Below are positions 8,601 through 16,172 of a stretch of DNA of 53,499 nt, piece after piece. Origin of the DNA: Cellulomonas cellasea (GTDB lineage Bacteria > Actinomycetota > Actinomycetes > Actinomycetales > Cellulomonadaceae); NCBI RefSeq assembly GCF_030372105.1, contig NZ_JAUDBQ010000020.1:1-53499 (forward strand), read 5' to 3'. Below the pieces are notes generated by a model, which saw only the letters and a program-made list of their open reading frames with translations, was not told the origin of the DNA and made no database searches. The number at the start of each line of letters is the position of its first letter. The stretch's first letter is position 1. The translations under genes were made by a program, and so were the position numbers.

Positions 8601-9589
8601 GCGAGCTGCTCGACGCGCAGCCTGTCAACGGGTTCTTCGGCGACGTGGACACCACTGTCTTCGACAACAACGTGGTGCTGGTGCCGCTGAGCCTCGCGGA
8701 CGTCGGCATCACACCGGGGTCCACCCCGACGCTGCGGGTGTGGACGCACTCCCAGTACGCCGCCGACCCCAGCCGCCAGGTCGACGCGGTGGAACCGTTC
8801 ACCGTGGACCCGTACGCCCCCGCGCTGTGGTTCGACGGCGGCGCTGCCGACGCGTTCTGGTCGGTGGGCGAGGAGGGCGCCGTCGCGACTGTGCACCGCG
8901 ACCCCGCCGCCGCTGAGCTGCCGCAGGTGCTGGTGCTGCACAGCCACAACGCGACCACGACGACGCGCACGCAGGTGCTCGACGTGACGGTCCCCACCGC
9001 GACGCCGCCGTCCGCGTCCACCACCACGGCCAAGGCCTTGCCGCGGGTCAGCGGCTACGGCTCGGCCGCGAGCGTGGCCGTCACGGTGACCGGCGCCTCG
9101 GCCGGCCCGACGGGAACAGTGGAGGTCCGGCTGCGCGACACGGTGATCGCCACCGGGGCCCTCACGGTGGACGGCCTGACCGGCACGGCGACCGTCCCGC
9201 TGCCACGTGACCTGGCCGTGGGCGCGCACACCCTCACCGTCGCCTACACCGGCAGCGTCGAGGTGTCGGCGTCGTCGGCCACTGTCGGCCATGTCGTGCT
9301 CCCGGCCCTCACGCGGCTCAGCGTGGCGACCACGTCATGGTCGGTTCCCCGAGGCTCCACACCCGCGCTCACCGTGAAAGCCGCAGGCGCCGACGGCGCG
9401 CCCGCGCCCACCGGCGCCGTGCGGGTGCTGGTGAACGGGCGCACCGTCGCGACACCGGCCCTGGTGGACGGCGCCGCGACGGTCACCCTGCCCCCGGTCA
9501 CGGGACGCGCGATCGTCACCGTGTCCTACGGCGGCGACGGCGGGTACCTGCCAGCCGTCGCGGGCGGGGTGCTCACGGCGCGGCGGTAG
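5636..9589 (+). CDS. secreted subtilisin-like serine protease (S8) with PA and Ig-like domains
   Basis: A 1317-residue extracellular peptidase. A long signal peptide (hydrophobic ALPVALALLASALTG) precedes an inhibitor-I9-like propeptide (residues ~70-185). The S8 domain carries Asp211 (IIDTGVDYTH), His296 (GHGTHVAG) and Ser641 (GTSMSAPH). A protease-associated (PA) insert sits between His and Ser (~residues 470-580, with NNAQAAGAVGVLLG). After the catalytic domain come Fn3/CARD-like beta modules, an EF-hand-like DLDLDGDGAYD and two Big_3-type Ig repeats (residues ~1130-1317). AGGAG at 5625-5629, six bases before ATG 5636, fixes the start. It is monocistronic and followed by two hairpins. Likely role is nutrient acquisition or processing of secreted proteins. 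Confidence 0.95.
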   Translation: MTRRLPSAPTSRHPGISRRSALALPVALALLASALTGAGPATAAPPDSPAAEAGAPGGSVAPADALSDAKVSRAMAEATGHVTAFVQLDAPSALDVHEDGGDAAQVQAATEQVEQLAEAVIPAEAAAPQARSAQAGEPQRISTLTNVIAGSLVSGDAAQLRALAERDDVVAVHQVTPRTIDNTSSDALTRALDVWQSTGQTGEGIRIGIIDTGVDYTHAAFGGPGTQEAYAAAYGADGTGPVPDGLFDGAKYLGGRDFAGHSYDANPASALPGATTVPTPDDNPIDSLATSPNSGHGTHVAGTAAGYGVQADGATFRGDYAALSDLTGWQVGPGSAPGASVYALKVFGDIGGSTNLTAQALDWAADPNGDGDLNDHLDVVNLSLGASATPSDDPDNLLIDRLADLGVLSVLSAGNSGDITDVGGSPGSAASGLTVANSVGSPLTLDGVEVTAAPDAALLGAHAAQHSVAYAGDQDVTAPVAFLGETVSGCSSLAGQSAEITGKVVYLSWDDDDATRACGSGARFNNAQAAGAVGVLLGTERAVFSGGIAGNAAIPGAQLTASATDTLLPAIRTGAVSVRLGPSLAASVNDDSAGDVLNPGSSRGAHGSLGIAKPDVAAPGTSILSAASGSGSAAHSLSGTSMSAPHVAGIAALVRAAHPGWTPAEAKAAVMNTATHDVFTGARGTGDVYGPQRVGSGRVDAADAVAASVLAFGSEDPDQVSVTFGVVPVGAETVVQRKTVTVRNTGSTAVRYSTSFAAATTTGGATITTSPATITVQPGRTQLVTLTLTADPATLARDLDPTSAATQGGLPREHVAALTGRLLLTSGGTELRVPVQAAPRLVSSLTAADIAFPDAGAVEAELALTGRGIASGGWTSLVAPLQLAATSPRLERAPGLVTSDSSVAAGDVRAVGWASTAPQRSAAGLNPAGGYLGVGIAVDGEWATLGQSVLPVIDLDLDGDGAYDRQTVVQKLNEATDVTVQLTYDYTSGELLDAQPVNGFFGDVDTTVFDNNVVLVPLSLADVGITPGSTPTLRVWTHSQYAADPSRQVDAVEPFTVDPYAPALWFDGGAADAFWSVGEEGAVATVHRDPAAAELPQVLVLHSHNATTTTRTQVLDVTVPTATPPSASTTTAKALPRVSGYGSAASVAVTVTGASAGPTGTVEVRLRDTVIATGALTVDGLTGTATVPLPRDLAVGAHTLTVAYTGSVEVSASSATVGHVVLPALTRLSVATTSWSVPRGSTPALTVKAAGADGAPAPTGAVRVLVNGRTVATPALVDGAATVTLPPVTGRAIVTVSYGGDGGYLPAVAGGVLTARR

Positions 9590-9607
9590 GCGGTCGCCGC
9601 AGGTCGG

Positions 9608-9631
9608 CTGACAGGTCGATCGGCCTGTCAG
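9608..9631. terminator. first hairpin after the subtilisin gene
   Basis: CTGACAGG (9608-9615) pairs perfectly with CCTGTCAG (9624-9631), loop TCGATCGG. It is the first of two consecutive hairpins in the convergent gap between the protease and rnhA. Confidence 0.6.
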
Positions 9632-9635
9632 CGCA

Positions 9636-9688
9636 CGCCGAAGGCCGGGCCGCCGGGACGACTCCCCCGGGTGGCCCGGCCTTCGGCG
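9636..9688. terminator. strong bidirectional terminator hairpin
   Basis: A perfect 16-bp arm (9636-9651 with 9673-9688), extended by further pairs toward the loop. It lies between two convergent genes and can serve both strands. Confidence 0.8.
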
Positions 9689-9735
9689 CGTCAACGGCCG
9701 CGGCCGGCGAACAGCCGGAGCAGCCGGTCAGCCGC

Positions 9736-10227
9736 TCAGAACAGGAAGTCGGGCTCGGGCGCCGGCCGCGGCGCCACCGGCACCCGGTCCGAGGTGCCCG
9801 CCAACGCCGCGCGGGCCGCCTGGCCCGCGAGCACGTCCGCGCGCTCGTTGAAGGTGTCGCCCTGGTGGCCGCGCACCCAGTGGAAGACGACCTTGCCAGG
9901 CCGCTCAGCGATGGCCTTCTCGATGGCCTGCACGAGGGCCAGGTTCTGCACGGGCGAGCCGCTGGCGGTGCGCCAGCCCTTGCGCTTCCACCCCGCGACC
10001 CACTCGGACGCGCACTTGATCGCGTACTGCGAGTCGGACTCGATGCGGAGCTGCTCGTCGCCCGGGTGGGCCAGGATCGCCTCCAGCAGCGCGGTGAGCT
10101 CCGCGATCTGGTTGGTGCCCGACGGGCCGCCGCCCGACTCGCAGGTGCCGTCGTGGTTGACCCAGGCCCAGCCGATGGCCCCTCCGGGGTTGCGCAGGCA
10201 GGAGCCGTCCGTGCTGACCGTGATCAC
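9736..10227 (-). CDS. rnhA: ribonuclease HI family protein
   Basis: RNase HI cuts the RNA strand of RNA/DNA hybrids. All four catalytic acids are visible: Asp in VSTDGSC, Glu in AELTALLEA, Asp in ESDSQYA and Asp in NERADVLA; the basic region KRKGWRTASG and the WVRGHQGD segment are also typical. With GTG 10227 the protein is 163 residues and begins directly at the first beta-strand. The frame is open to a TTG at 10299, which would add 24 basic, disordered residues and leave only 18 bases to the upstream exonuclease gene, so that start cannot be excluded. It forms a probable two-gene unit with the exonuclease; both could act on Okazaki-fragment RNA or R-loops. Confidence 0.9.
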   Translation of the reverse strand: MITVSTDGSCLRNPGGAIGWAWVNHDGTCESGGGPSGTNQIAELTALLEAILAHPGDEQLRIESDSQYAIKCASEWVAGWKRKGWRTASGSPVQNLALVQAIEKAIAERPGKVVFHWVRGHQGDTFNERADVLAGQAARAALAGTSDRVPVAPRPAPEPDFLF

Positions 10228-10317
10228 CGGAGCATTCTGCCTGCCCGTCCCGCGACCCGACGACTCGGCGCCCCGGTCCGGTCGTCGACGCCCGCTCAAC
10301 CCGCGCGTCAGCGCCGC

Positions 10318-11292
10318 TCAGCCGGACAGCGTGCCCGCGGCGGACAGCGCGTCCACCACGCGCCGCACGCTCGACGCCAGCCCCCACCGCTCTGCGAGCG
10401 CGACCAGCCCGTCGGGGTCGACGGGGGTGGCCGGCAGGGTGTCGTCGAACTCCCCCACGGGGGCGTCGGGCGCGACCCGCACCACCATCGGCGCGACCTC
10501 CAGGTACGACGCGGCCTCCTGCAACCGGCGCCGCTGCGTGGCCGTCAGCCCGGAGTCGCCCGCATCCCGTGCGGCCAGCACCCCCGCGAGGTCCCCGTAG
10601 CGGTGGATGAGCGCCGCGGCGGTCTTCTCCCCGATGCCGGGCACGCCGGGCAGCCCGTCGCTGGGGTCGCCGCGCAGCACCGCGAGGTCCGCGTACGCGG
10701 CGCCGGAGGTCACGGCGTACCGCTCGGCCAGCCACGCGTCGTCCACCACGGCGATGTCCTTGATGCCGCGGCTCACCGTGTACAGCACCCGCACCCCGGC
10801 GTCGTCGTCGACGAGCTGGAACAGGTCCCGGTCGCCGGTGACCACATCGACCCCCGCCCGCACAGCGTCAGGGCGTGCGACCTCGCGGGCCACCAGGGTG
10901 CCGATCACGTCATCGGCCTCGTAGCCGGGCGCCCCGACCCGGGCGATGCCGAGCGCCGCCAGCACCTCGATGATCACCGGGATCTGCGGGGTGAGGGTCT
11001 CGGGCACCACCTCGATGCCCGTGGTGCCGGGCACCTCCTGGGCGACCCGCTGCGCCTTGTAGGACGGGATCGCCGCCACCCGGAACTCCGGGCGCCAGTC
11101 GTCGTCCCAGCACGCCACGAGCCGGCCCGGGCGGTGGTCGTCGACGAGCCGGGCGATCATGTCCAGCAGCCCGCGCACCGCGTTCACCGGCGTGCCGTCA
11201 GGCGCCCGCACCGAGTCCGGCACACCGAAGAACGCCCGGAAATACAGCGAGGCGGTGTCGAGCAACATGAGCTTGTCGATGCGTTCGGCCAT
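10318..11292 (-). CDS. stand-alone 5'-3' exonuclease (FEN-like, polymerase-I N-domain type)
   Basis: A 324-residue flap-type 5' nuclease without a polymerase domain. The N-domain holds the metal-binding acids (MLLDTASLYFRAF, VACWDDDW, EADDVIG, VTGDRDLFQL) and the C-terminal H3TH motif is GDPSDGLPGVPGIGEKTAAALI. ATG 11292 is preceded by GGGAGAG with proper spacing. The polymerase-less form is common in actinobacteria beside full-length polA. It lies just upstream of rnhA on the same strand, which fits joint RNA-primer or R-loop processing. Confidence 0.93.
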   Translation of the reverse strand: MAERIDKLMLLDTASLYFRAFFGVPDSVRAPDGTPVNAVRGLLDMIARLVDDHRPGRLVACWDDDWRPEFRVAAIPSYKAQRVAQEVPGTTGIEVVPETLTPQIPVIIEVLAALGIARVGAPGYEADDVIGTLVAREVARPDAVRAGVDVVTGDRDLFQLVDDDAGVRVLYTVSRGIKDIAVVDDAWLAERYAVTSGAAYADLAVLRGDPSDGLPGVPGIGEKTAAALIHRYGDLAGVLAARDAGDSGLTATQRRRLQEAASYLEVAPMVVRVAPDAPVGEFDDTLPATPVDPDGLVALAERWGLASSVRRVVDALSAAGTLSG

Positions 11293-11355
11293 GTGCGTAC
11301 TCTCCCACCGGTGACCGTTCTGGCCACCCGAGTTCTGGCTCCTCGGGCGGGCATC

Positions 11356-11577
11356 ATGAGCCACATGACGGCGATCGCAGACGACGAGACCACCTACCTG
11401 CGCCTCATCGAAAAGCTCGCCCACGAGGTGATCGGGCTAGCAGTTGACGAGCCGTGGTTCGGCTTCGGTGAGGAAGGCCAACTCGCGGCCGAGCCACTCC
11501 ATCGCGCCATCAACGAGCTCGCGAGCCACCTGCGGATGCGGCATCACGAAGGCGACGGGTGCGTGGACGAGCACTAA
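11356..11577 (+). CDS. small hypothetical protein
   Basis: A 73-residue acidic protein (start MSHMTAIADDETTYLRL), divergent from the exonuclease gene. ATG 11356 follows a GGGCGGGC stretch that could act as a weak ribosome-binding site; ATG 11365 is the alternative. The sequence looks helical and soluble, with no motif that I recognise. The convergent LacI gene ends 56 bases further on. Its reality rests only on codon pattern and start context. Confidence 0.45.
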   Translation: MSHMTAIADDETTYLRLIEKLAHEVIGLAVDEPWFGFGEEGQLAAEPLHRAINELASHLRMRHHEGDGCVDEH

Positions 11578-11633
11578 CCGCGCCGGTTCGGATCCATGAG
11601 GACGACCGTGCCAGATCCGCGGCCCGGTTCGAG

Positions 11634-12671
11634 CTACGCCGAGGCGCGCCGCACCAGTGATGTCGGCAGCGTGATCGCGGCGGGCTCCTGGCCCTCGATG
11701 ACCTCGAGCAGCAGCCGGACCATCTCGGCGCTGATCCGCTCGAAGGGCTGGCGCATGGTGGTGAGCGGCGGGTGCAGGTTCGCGGCGAGGCCGGAGTCGT
11801 CGAAGCCGCCGACGGCGACGTCCTCGGGCACGCTGCGGCCGGCGTCGCGCAGCGCGACGAGGGCGCCGGAGGCCATGAGGTCGGAGGCGACGAACACGGC
11901 GTCGAGGTCGGGGCGCCGGGCGAGCAGCTCCCGCATCGCCTGCTCGCCGCCGTCGCGCGTGTAGTCGCCATGCGCGACGAGGGTCTCGTCGAAGCGGTCG
12001 CCTAGTTCCTCGCGGTACCCGGCGAGCCGCATCGTGCCGCCGGGGGTGTCCAGGGGGCCGGTGATGGTCGCGACGTGCTGGCGGCCCTGGTCGAGCAGGT
12101 GCCGGGTCATGCGGCGCGCTCCCCCGGCGTCGTCGGCGGTGACGTAGCCGACCTGCTCCTCGAAGCCGAGCGGCATGCCGCACGCGATGACGGGGACGTC
12201 GGCGCGCAGCAGCGACGCGACCAGCGGGTCGTCCCGGTGGGAGGAGATGAGCAGCACGCCGTCGACGTGGCCGGCTGTCACGTACGCGGTGATGCGGCGG
12301 CGCTCCTCGGGGGTGGACGCGACCATGAGCAGCAGCGGCATCTCCCGCTTGGCCAGGGCCTCGGCGGCGCCGCGCAGCAGGATGGAGAAGTTGGGGTCCT
12401 CGAAGAGCAGGTGCTGCGGCTCGGTGAGCAGGAACGCCACCGAGTTCGAGCGCCCGGTGACGAGGCTGCGGGCGTGGTGGTTGGCCGCGTAGCCGGTGGC
12501 CCGGATGGCCTCGTTGACGGCCGCGAGCGCATCCGGGGACACCCAGTGCCCGCCGTTGATCACCCGGGAGACGGTGCCGCGCGAGACTCCGGCGGCGGCC
12601 GCGACGTCCCGGATCGTCGGCCGTTTGCGCGGTGTCGGCTGCTGCTCCACGCCACGTGACTCTAGGCGCAT
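11634..12671 (-). CDS. LacI-family transcriptional regulator of the galactan locus
   Basis: A 345-residue sugar-responsive repressor. The N-terminal LacI helix-turn-helix is PTIRDVAAAAGVSRGTVSRV (residues ~18-37), followed by the hinge region and a periplasmic-binding-protein-like effector domain (GVLLISSHRDD, VGGFDDSGLA). It is the last gene of a four-gene leftward unit: its ATG at 12671 lies one base past the stop of the second permease, so translation is probably coupled. Linkage to a GH42/GH53/ABC set suggests that it senses galactose or galacto-oligosaccharides and represses the divergent promoters near 16060-16115; this is inference. Confidence 0.93.
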   Translation of the reverse strand: MRLESRGVEQQPTPRKRPTIRDVAAAAGVSRGTVSRVINGGHWVSPDALAAVNEAIRATGYAANHHARSLVTGRSNSVAFLLTEPQHLLFEDPNFSILLRGAAEALAKREMPLLLMVASTPEERRRITAYVTAGHVDGVLLISSHRDDPLVASLLRADVPVIACGMPLGFEEQVGYVTADDAGGARRMTRHLLDQGRQHVATITGPLDTPGGTMRLAGYREELGDRFDETLVAHGDYTRDGGEQAMRELLARRPDLDAVFVASDLMASGALVALRDAGRSVPEDVAVGGFDDSGLAANLHPPLTTMRQPFERISAEMVRLLLEVIEGQEPAAITLPTSLVRRASA

Positions 12672-12672
12672 C

Positions 12673-13593
12673 TCAGGCCTTCACCGCGCCCGCGGCGAGG
12701 TCGACCTGCCAGTAGCGCTGCAGCGTGAGGAAGAGCGCGACCAGCGGGATGATCGACAGCAGCGCGCCGGTGATCACCGAGGTGTACATCGCGGGTTGTG
12801 AGGCGCCCTGGTTGAGCAGCCCGGACAGGCCCACGGTGAGCGGGAACAGCCGGTCGTTGCCGAGCATGATGTACGGCAGCATGAAGTTGTTCCAGATGGC
12901 CACGAACTGGAACAGGAACACGGTGACCAGCCCGGGCAGCATCATCGGCACGGCGACGGTGGCGAAGATCCGCAGCTCGCCGGCGCCGTCGGTGCGGGCC
13001 GCCTCGATCACGTCCGTGGGCACCGAGGCCGCCGCGTAGATGCGCGCCAGGTAGATGCCGTACGGGCTGATGATGCTGGGCAGCAGCACCGACCAGTAGG
13101 TGTTGGTCAGGCCCACCTGTGCCAGCAGGAGGTATTGCGGGATCGCCAGGACGACGCCGGGCACCAGGACCCCGGCGAGCAGCACGTTGAAGATCGCCTT
13201 CTTGCCGGCGAACTGGTACGTGGCGAGCCCGTAGCCGGCGGTGGCGGAGACCACCACCGACAGCAGCCCGCCGACGCCCGCGTACAGCGCGGTGTTGGCC
13301 ATCCACCGCCAGAACAGGCCTCCCCGGTAGGACGCGAGCTCACCGATGTTCTCCAACAGGTGCGTCGACGGGGCGAAGGTGAACGTCGAGAACAGCTCGC
13401 CGGCGCTCTTGCTGGACGCGATGAGCACCCACGCGACGGGTAGTAGGCAGTACACGGCGCCGAGCACGAGGATCGTGGTGGCGACGGCGCTGGGCCGCTC
13501 GCCTCCCGCGGGCCGCTTGGGCCGGCGGCGCGTCGGCGTGGCGCCGGTGGCCGTCCCGGTGGCGGGCGCCGGGGTGGGGTACGTGGTGGCCAT
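12673..13593 (-). CDS. carbohydrate ABC transporter permease (MalG/GanQ type)
   Basis: A 306-residue inner-membrane permease of the CUT1 sugar importer family with six predicted membrane helices (for example TILVLGAVYCLLPVAWVLIA and the C-terminal ITGALLSIIPLVALFLTL). The cytoplasmic EAA loop, which docks the ATPase, reads VIEAARTDGAGELRIF. ATG 13593 is preceded by AGGAG at 7 bases and lies one base after the stop of the first permease. It forms the membrane channel with the 13595-14557 product. No ATP-binding subunit is encoded nearby. Confidence 0.93.
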   Translation of the reverse strand: MATTYPTPAPATGTATGATPTRRRPKRPAGGERPSAVATTILVLGAVYCLLPVAWVLIASSKSAGELFSTFTFAPSTHLLENIGELASYRGGLFWRWMANTALYAGVGGLLSVVVSATAGYGLATYQFAGKKAIFNVLLAGVLVPGVVLAIPQYLLLAQVGLTNTYWSVLLPSIISPYGIYLARIYAAASVPTDVIEAARTDGAGELRIFATVAVPMMLPGLVTVFLFQFVAIWNNFMLPYIMLGNDRLFPLTVGLSGLLNQGASQPAMYTSVITGALLSIIPLVALFLTLQRYWQVDLAAGAVKA

Positions 13594-13594
13594 G

Positions 13595-14557
13595 TCACTT
13601 CTCCTGGTTGAAGGCATGGTTCTGCACGAGGCGCAGGAACCCGAACGACAGCAGGAAGGTCGCCAGCGCGATCACCACGGAGGTCGCGGCCGCGGAGTAC
13701 AGGTCGTCCCGGGTGAACGCGTCGCGGTACACCTTCATCAGCGGCGTCCACGTGCTGGAGATGGTGTTGGTCAGCGGCTTCAGCGTGGTCGGCTCCGCGA
13801 AGACCTGCAGGGTGGCGATCATCGAGAAGACGAACGTCATGATGAGCGACGGCGCCACGATCGGGACCTTGATGCGCCAGGCAATGGCGATCTCGTTGCA
13901 GCCGTCGATGCGCGCCGCCTCGTACAGCTCGGTGGGGATCGCCTTGAGCGCGGTGTACAGGACCACCATGTTGAAGCCGACGCCGCCCCACAGCGCGATG
14001 TTCGCGACAGCGAAGATGACCAGGTCGGAGGACAGCAGCTGGGGGAAGTCGCCGCCGAGCCGCTCCGCGATCCACGCGAACGGGCTGACCGCGGGCAGGT
14101 AGAGGAAGCCCCACAGCAGCGAGGAGATCACCGCGGGCACCGCGTACGGGAGGAAGATCGACACCCGGGAGAACCCGCGGGCCCGGGTGCGCCGCGAGTC
14201 GAGCAGCAGCGCGAACAGCAGCGCCAGCCCGAGCATCGTCGGCACCAGCAGCAGGCCGTAGAGCCCCACCCGGAGCACCGACGCGATGAACTCGGGGTCG
14301 GAGAGCGCCCGCTCGTAGTTGGACAGCCCCGCCCACACCTCGGTGCGCGCGCCCTTGCCGAGCCCCAGGCCGCTGACCTTGACGGTGCGCAGGCTGAGGT
14401 AGGCGGCGTACCCGATGGGCAGCGCGAGGAAGAGCACGAACAGGGTGACGGCGGGGGCGAGGAACGCGTACGGCGCGAGCGTGCGGCGGCGGCCGGGACG
14501 CGGGCCCTGCCTGGTGGCGGGCGCGCCGGGCCGCTGGACCGCTGTGGGGCTGGTCAC
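13595..14557 (-). CDS. carbohydrate ABC transporter permease (MalF/GanP type)
   Basis: A 320-residue first permease of the CUT1 importer. After a basic cytoplasmic tail come six to seven hydrophobic helices, starting with APYAFLAPAVTLFVLFLALP. The EAA loop is YEAARIDGCNEIAIAWRIKV. The start is GTG 14557 with GGGAGA upstream. It is separated from the binding-protein gene by 88 bases that hold a strong stem-loop (14598-14640). Confidence 0.93.
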   Translation of the reverse strand: MTSPTAVQRPGAPATRQGPRPGRRRTLAPYAFLAPAVTLFVLFLALPIGYAAYLSLRTVKVSGLGLGKGARTEVWAGLSNYERALSDPEFIASVLRVGLYGLLLVPTMLGLALLFALLLDSRRTRARGFSRVSIFLPYAVPAVISSLLWGFLYLPAVSPFAWIAERLGGDFPQLLSSDLVIFAVANIALWGGVGFNMVVLYTALKAIPTELYEAARIDGCNEIAIAWRIKVPIVAPSLIMTFVFSMIATLQVFAEPTTLKPLTNTISSTWTPLMKVYRDAFTRDDLYSAAATSVVIALATFLLSFGFLRLVQNHAFNQEK

Positions 14558-14597
14558 GGGCTGATCTCCCTCGGTGGGCGACGGGTGCGGTCAGTGC

Positions 14598-14640
14598 GCG
14601 GTGGGCCGGCCGGCCGGGGGGAGGACGGCCGACCCACCGC
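14598..14640 (-). terminator. stem-loop between binding-protein and permease genes
   Basis: GCGGTGGG (14598-14605) pairs with CCCACCGC (14633-14640); after one C/A mismatch the stem continues with CGGCCG on both sides. Such hairpins after a solute-binding-protein gene usually stop part of the transcripts or protect the upstream mRNA, giving more binding protein than permease. Confidence 0.7.
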
Positions 14641-14645
14641 CTGCC

Positions 14646-15977
14646 TCACTCCTTGACGGAGAACCCGGAGGTCTTGAGGTCGTCGATCGTCGCCTTCTGC
14701 ATGGCCTTCACCGCGTCGGTGAACGCGCTGCGCGACTTCGCCTCGGTGGCCTTGCCGAACTCGTCGTTGTAGGCGGAGTACGCCACGTTGACGTTGGGCC
14801 CGAAGGTGAAGCTGCCTGCCGTCTGCGCGATCTCGCCGGCCAGGTCGTAGAAGTCGGCCTGCTCGGAGAAGAACGCCGGCGGGTTGGCGAGCGCCTTCGC
14901 CTGGCCCGGGATGTTCGCCGGGTAGAGGCCGCCCTCGGAGACGAGCGCGCTCACGGCCGCCTGGTCGGTGTTGAGCCAGGTGATGAACTCGGTGGCCTCG
15001 GCGACGTGCTTCGACTGGGTGGTGACGGCCGTGGCCGAGCCACCCCAGTTGCCGGTGGCGGGCTTCGACGCGTCCCACTGCGGCATGGCGGCCATCTGCC
15101 ACTTGCCCGCGGTGTCGGCGGCGTTGCCCTCGAGCACCCCGGGCGCCCAGATCGCCGACAGCCAGCCCACCTGCGTGCCGTCGTTGAGCGCGGCGTTCCA
15201 CTCGGGGGTGTACATCGGCTTGTTGTCGATCACGCCGGACTCGACGAGGCCGCCCCAGTAGTCCGCGACCTTGAGGGTGGCGTCGTCGTCGATCGACACC
15301 GTCCACGACTCGCCGTCGATGCCCCACCACGACGCCCCGGCCTGCTGGGCGAGCCCGGTGAACCAGCCCGCGTCGGCGGCGGAGAACGTGCCCAGGTATT
15401 TGGTGGGGTCGGCGGCGTGGAGCTGCGCGGCCACGTCGGCGTACTCGTCCCAGGTGGTGGGGACGGCCAGGCCCAGGGACTCGAAGATGTCGGCCCGGTA
15501 GTAGAACTGCATCGGCCCGGAGTCCTGCGGGACGGCGTAGACCGCGTCGCCGCCCAGGGTCACGGAGTTCCAGACGCCCTCGGGGAACTGGCCCGCGACG
15601 TCGTCGCCGAGCTCGCCGGAGATGTCGGCGAGGGCGTCGGACGAGACCAGCGTGGGGATCTTCTGGTACTCGGCCTGCATGAGGTCGGGCGCCCCGCTGC
15701 CGGCCTTGATCGCGGTGAGCAGCTTGGTGACGGCCGGGTCCCCGCCGTCCTGCTTGTTGACGGTCACCTGGATGTCGGGGTGCGTGGAGTTCCACTCCGC
15801 GACCACGGCGTCCATGCCGGGGGCCCACGTCCAGAACGTGAGCTCGACCGTGTCACCGGCTCCGGCGCCGTCGTCGGCGGAGCCCTCGCCGCCGTCGCCT
15901 CCGCCTGAGCAACCCGCCATGAGCGCTGCCGTGGCAGCGAGGGCGGCGACTGTCCTAATGCCTGTGTGCAGGCGCAT
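14646..15977 (-). CDS. ABC transporter sugar-binding lipoprotein
   Basis: A 443-residue extracellular solute-binding protein of the MalE/UgpB type. The lipoprotein signal peptide ends in the lipobox LMAGC, followed by a Gly/Asp/Ser-rich linker. The body shows the family's VELTFWTWAPGMDAVVAEW strand, VPTTWDEYADVAAQL and KATEFITWLN-like features. ATG 15977 has an excellent AGGAGG. It is the first gene of the leftward operon and probably binds galacto-oligosaccharides released by the GH53 enzyme; the ligand is inferred from the neighbourhood only. Confidence 0.94.
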   Translation of the reverse strand: MRLHTGIRTVAALAATAALMAGCSGGGDGGEGSADDGAGAGDTVELTFWTWAPGMDAVVAEWNSTHPDIQVTVNKQDGGDPAVTKLLTAIKAGSGAPDLMQAEYQKIPTLVSSDALADISGELGDDVAGQFPEGVWNSVTLGGDAVYAVPQDSGPMQFYYRADIFESLGLAVPTTWDEYADVAAQLHAADPTKYLGTFSAADAGWFTGLAQQAGASWWGIDGESWTVSIDDDATLKVADYWGGLVESGVIDNKPMYTPEWNAALNDGTQVGWLSAIWAPGVLEGNAADTAGKWQMAAMPQWDASKPATGNWGGSATAVTTQSKHVAEATEFITWLNTDQAAVSALVSEGGLYPANIPGQAKALANPPAFFSEQADFYDLAGEIAQTAGSFTFGPNVNVAYSAYNDEFGKATEAKSRSAFTDAVKAMQKATIDDLKTSGFSVKE

Positions 15978-16049
15978 CTGTCCTCCTCGTCAAGGACCCG
16001 CCGCTCCGTCGCGGCGGGGCGCACTGCGACTTCACGGACGTCGCTGTGC

Positions 16050-16065
16050 CTGTGCACGGTCACAG
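16050..16065. promoter_or_regulatory. candidate operator (CTGTG-N6-CACAG)
   Basis: CTGTG (16050-16054) and CACAG (16061-16065) form an inverted repeat that overlaps the proposed -10 of the leftward promoter. It lies between the divergent arms of the galactan locus and is a reasonable binding site for the LacI regulator; its identity is inference. Confidence 0.45.
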
Positions 16066-16092
16066 TACGGGCACCCTTCTGGGCCTTGTCAA
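16062..16092 (-). promoter_or_regulatory. candidate promoter of the sugar-importer operon
   Basis: On the minus strand a perfect -35 TTGACA (16092-16087) is followed after 19 bases by TACTGT (16067-16062). The spacer is longer than the 17-18 bases that are usual. Its -35 overlaps the -35 of the opposite promoter, so the two arms would be controlled together. Confidence 0.45.
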
Positions 16093-16114
16093 TGGGTCAA
16101 TCGTGGTGTTATCT
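16086..16114 (+). promoter_or_regulatory. sigma-70-like promoter of the GH42 gene
   Basis: TTGTCA (16086-16091), a 17-base spacer and TTATCT (16109-16114). The predicted transcript starts near 16121 and has a ~50-base leader with AGGAGAG before ATG 16173. This is the best housekeeping-type promoter match in the galactan locus. Confidence 0.6.
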
Positions 16115-16172
16115 CTTCGTTGCATGGCCCGATGTGGCCTGGGAACGTGCACAACGACGTGTCAGGAGAGTC

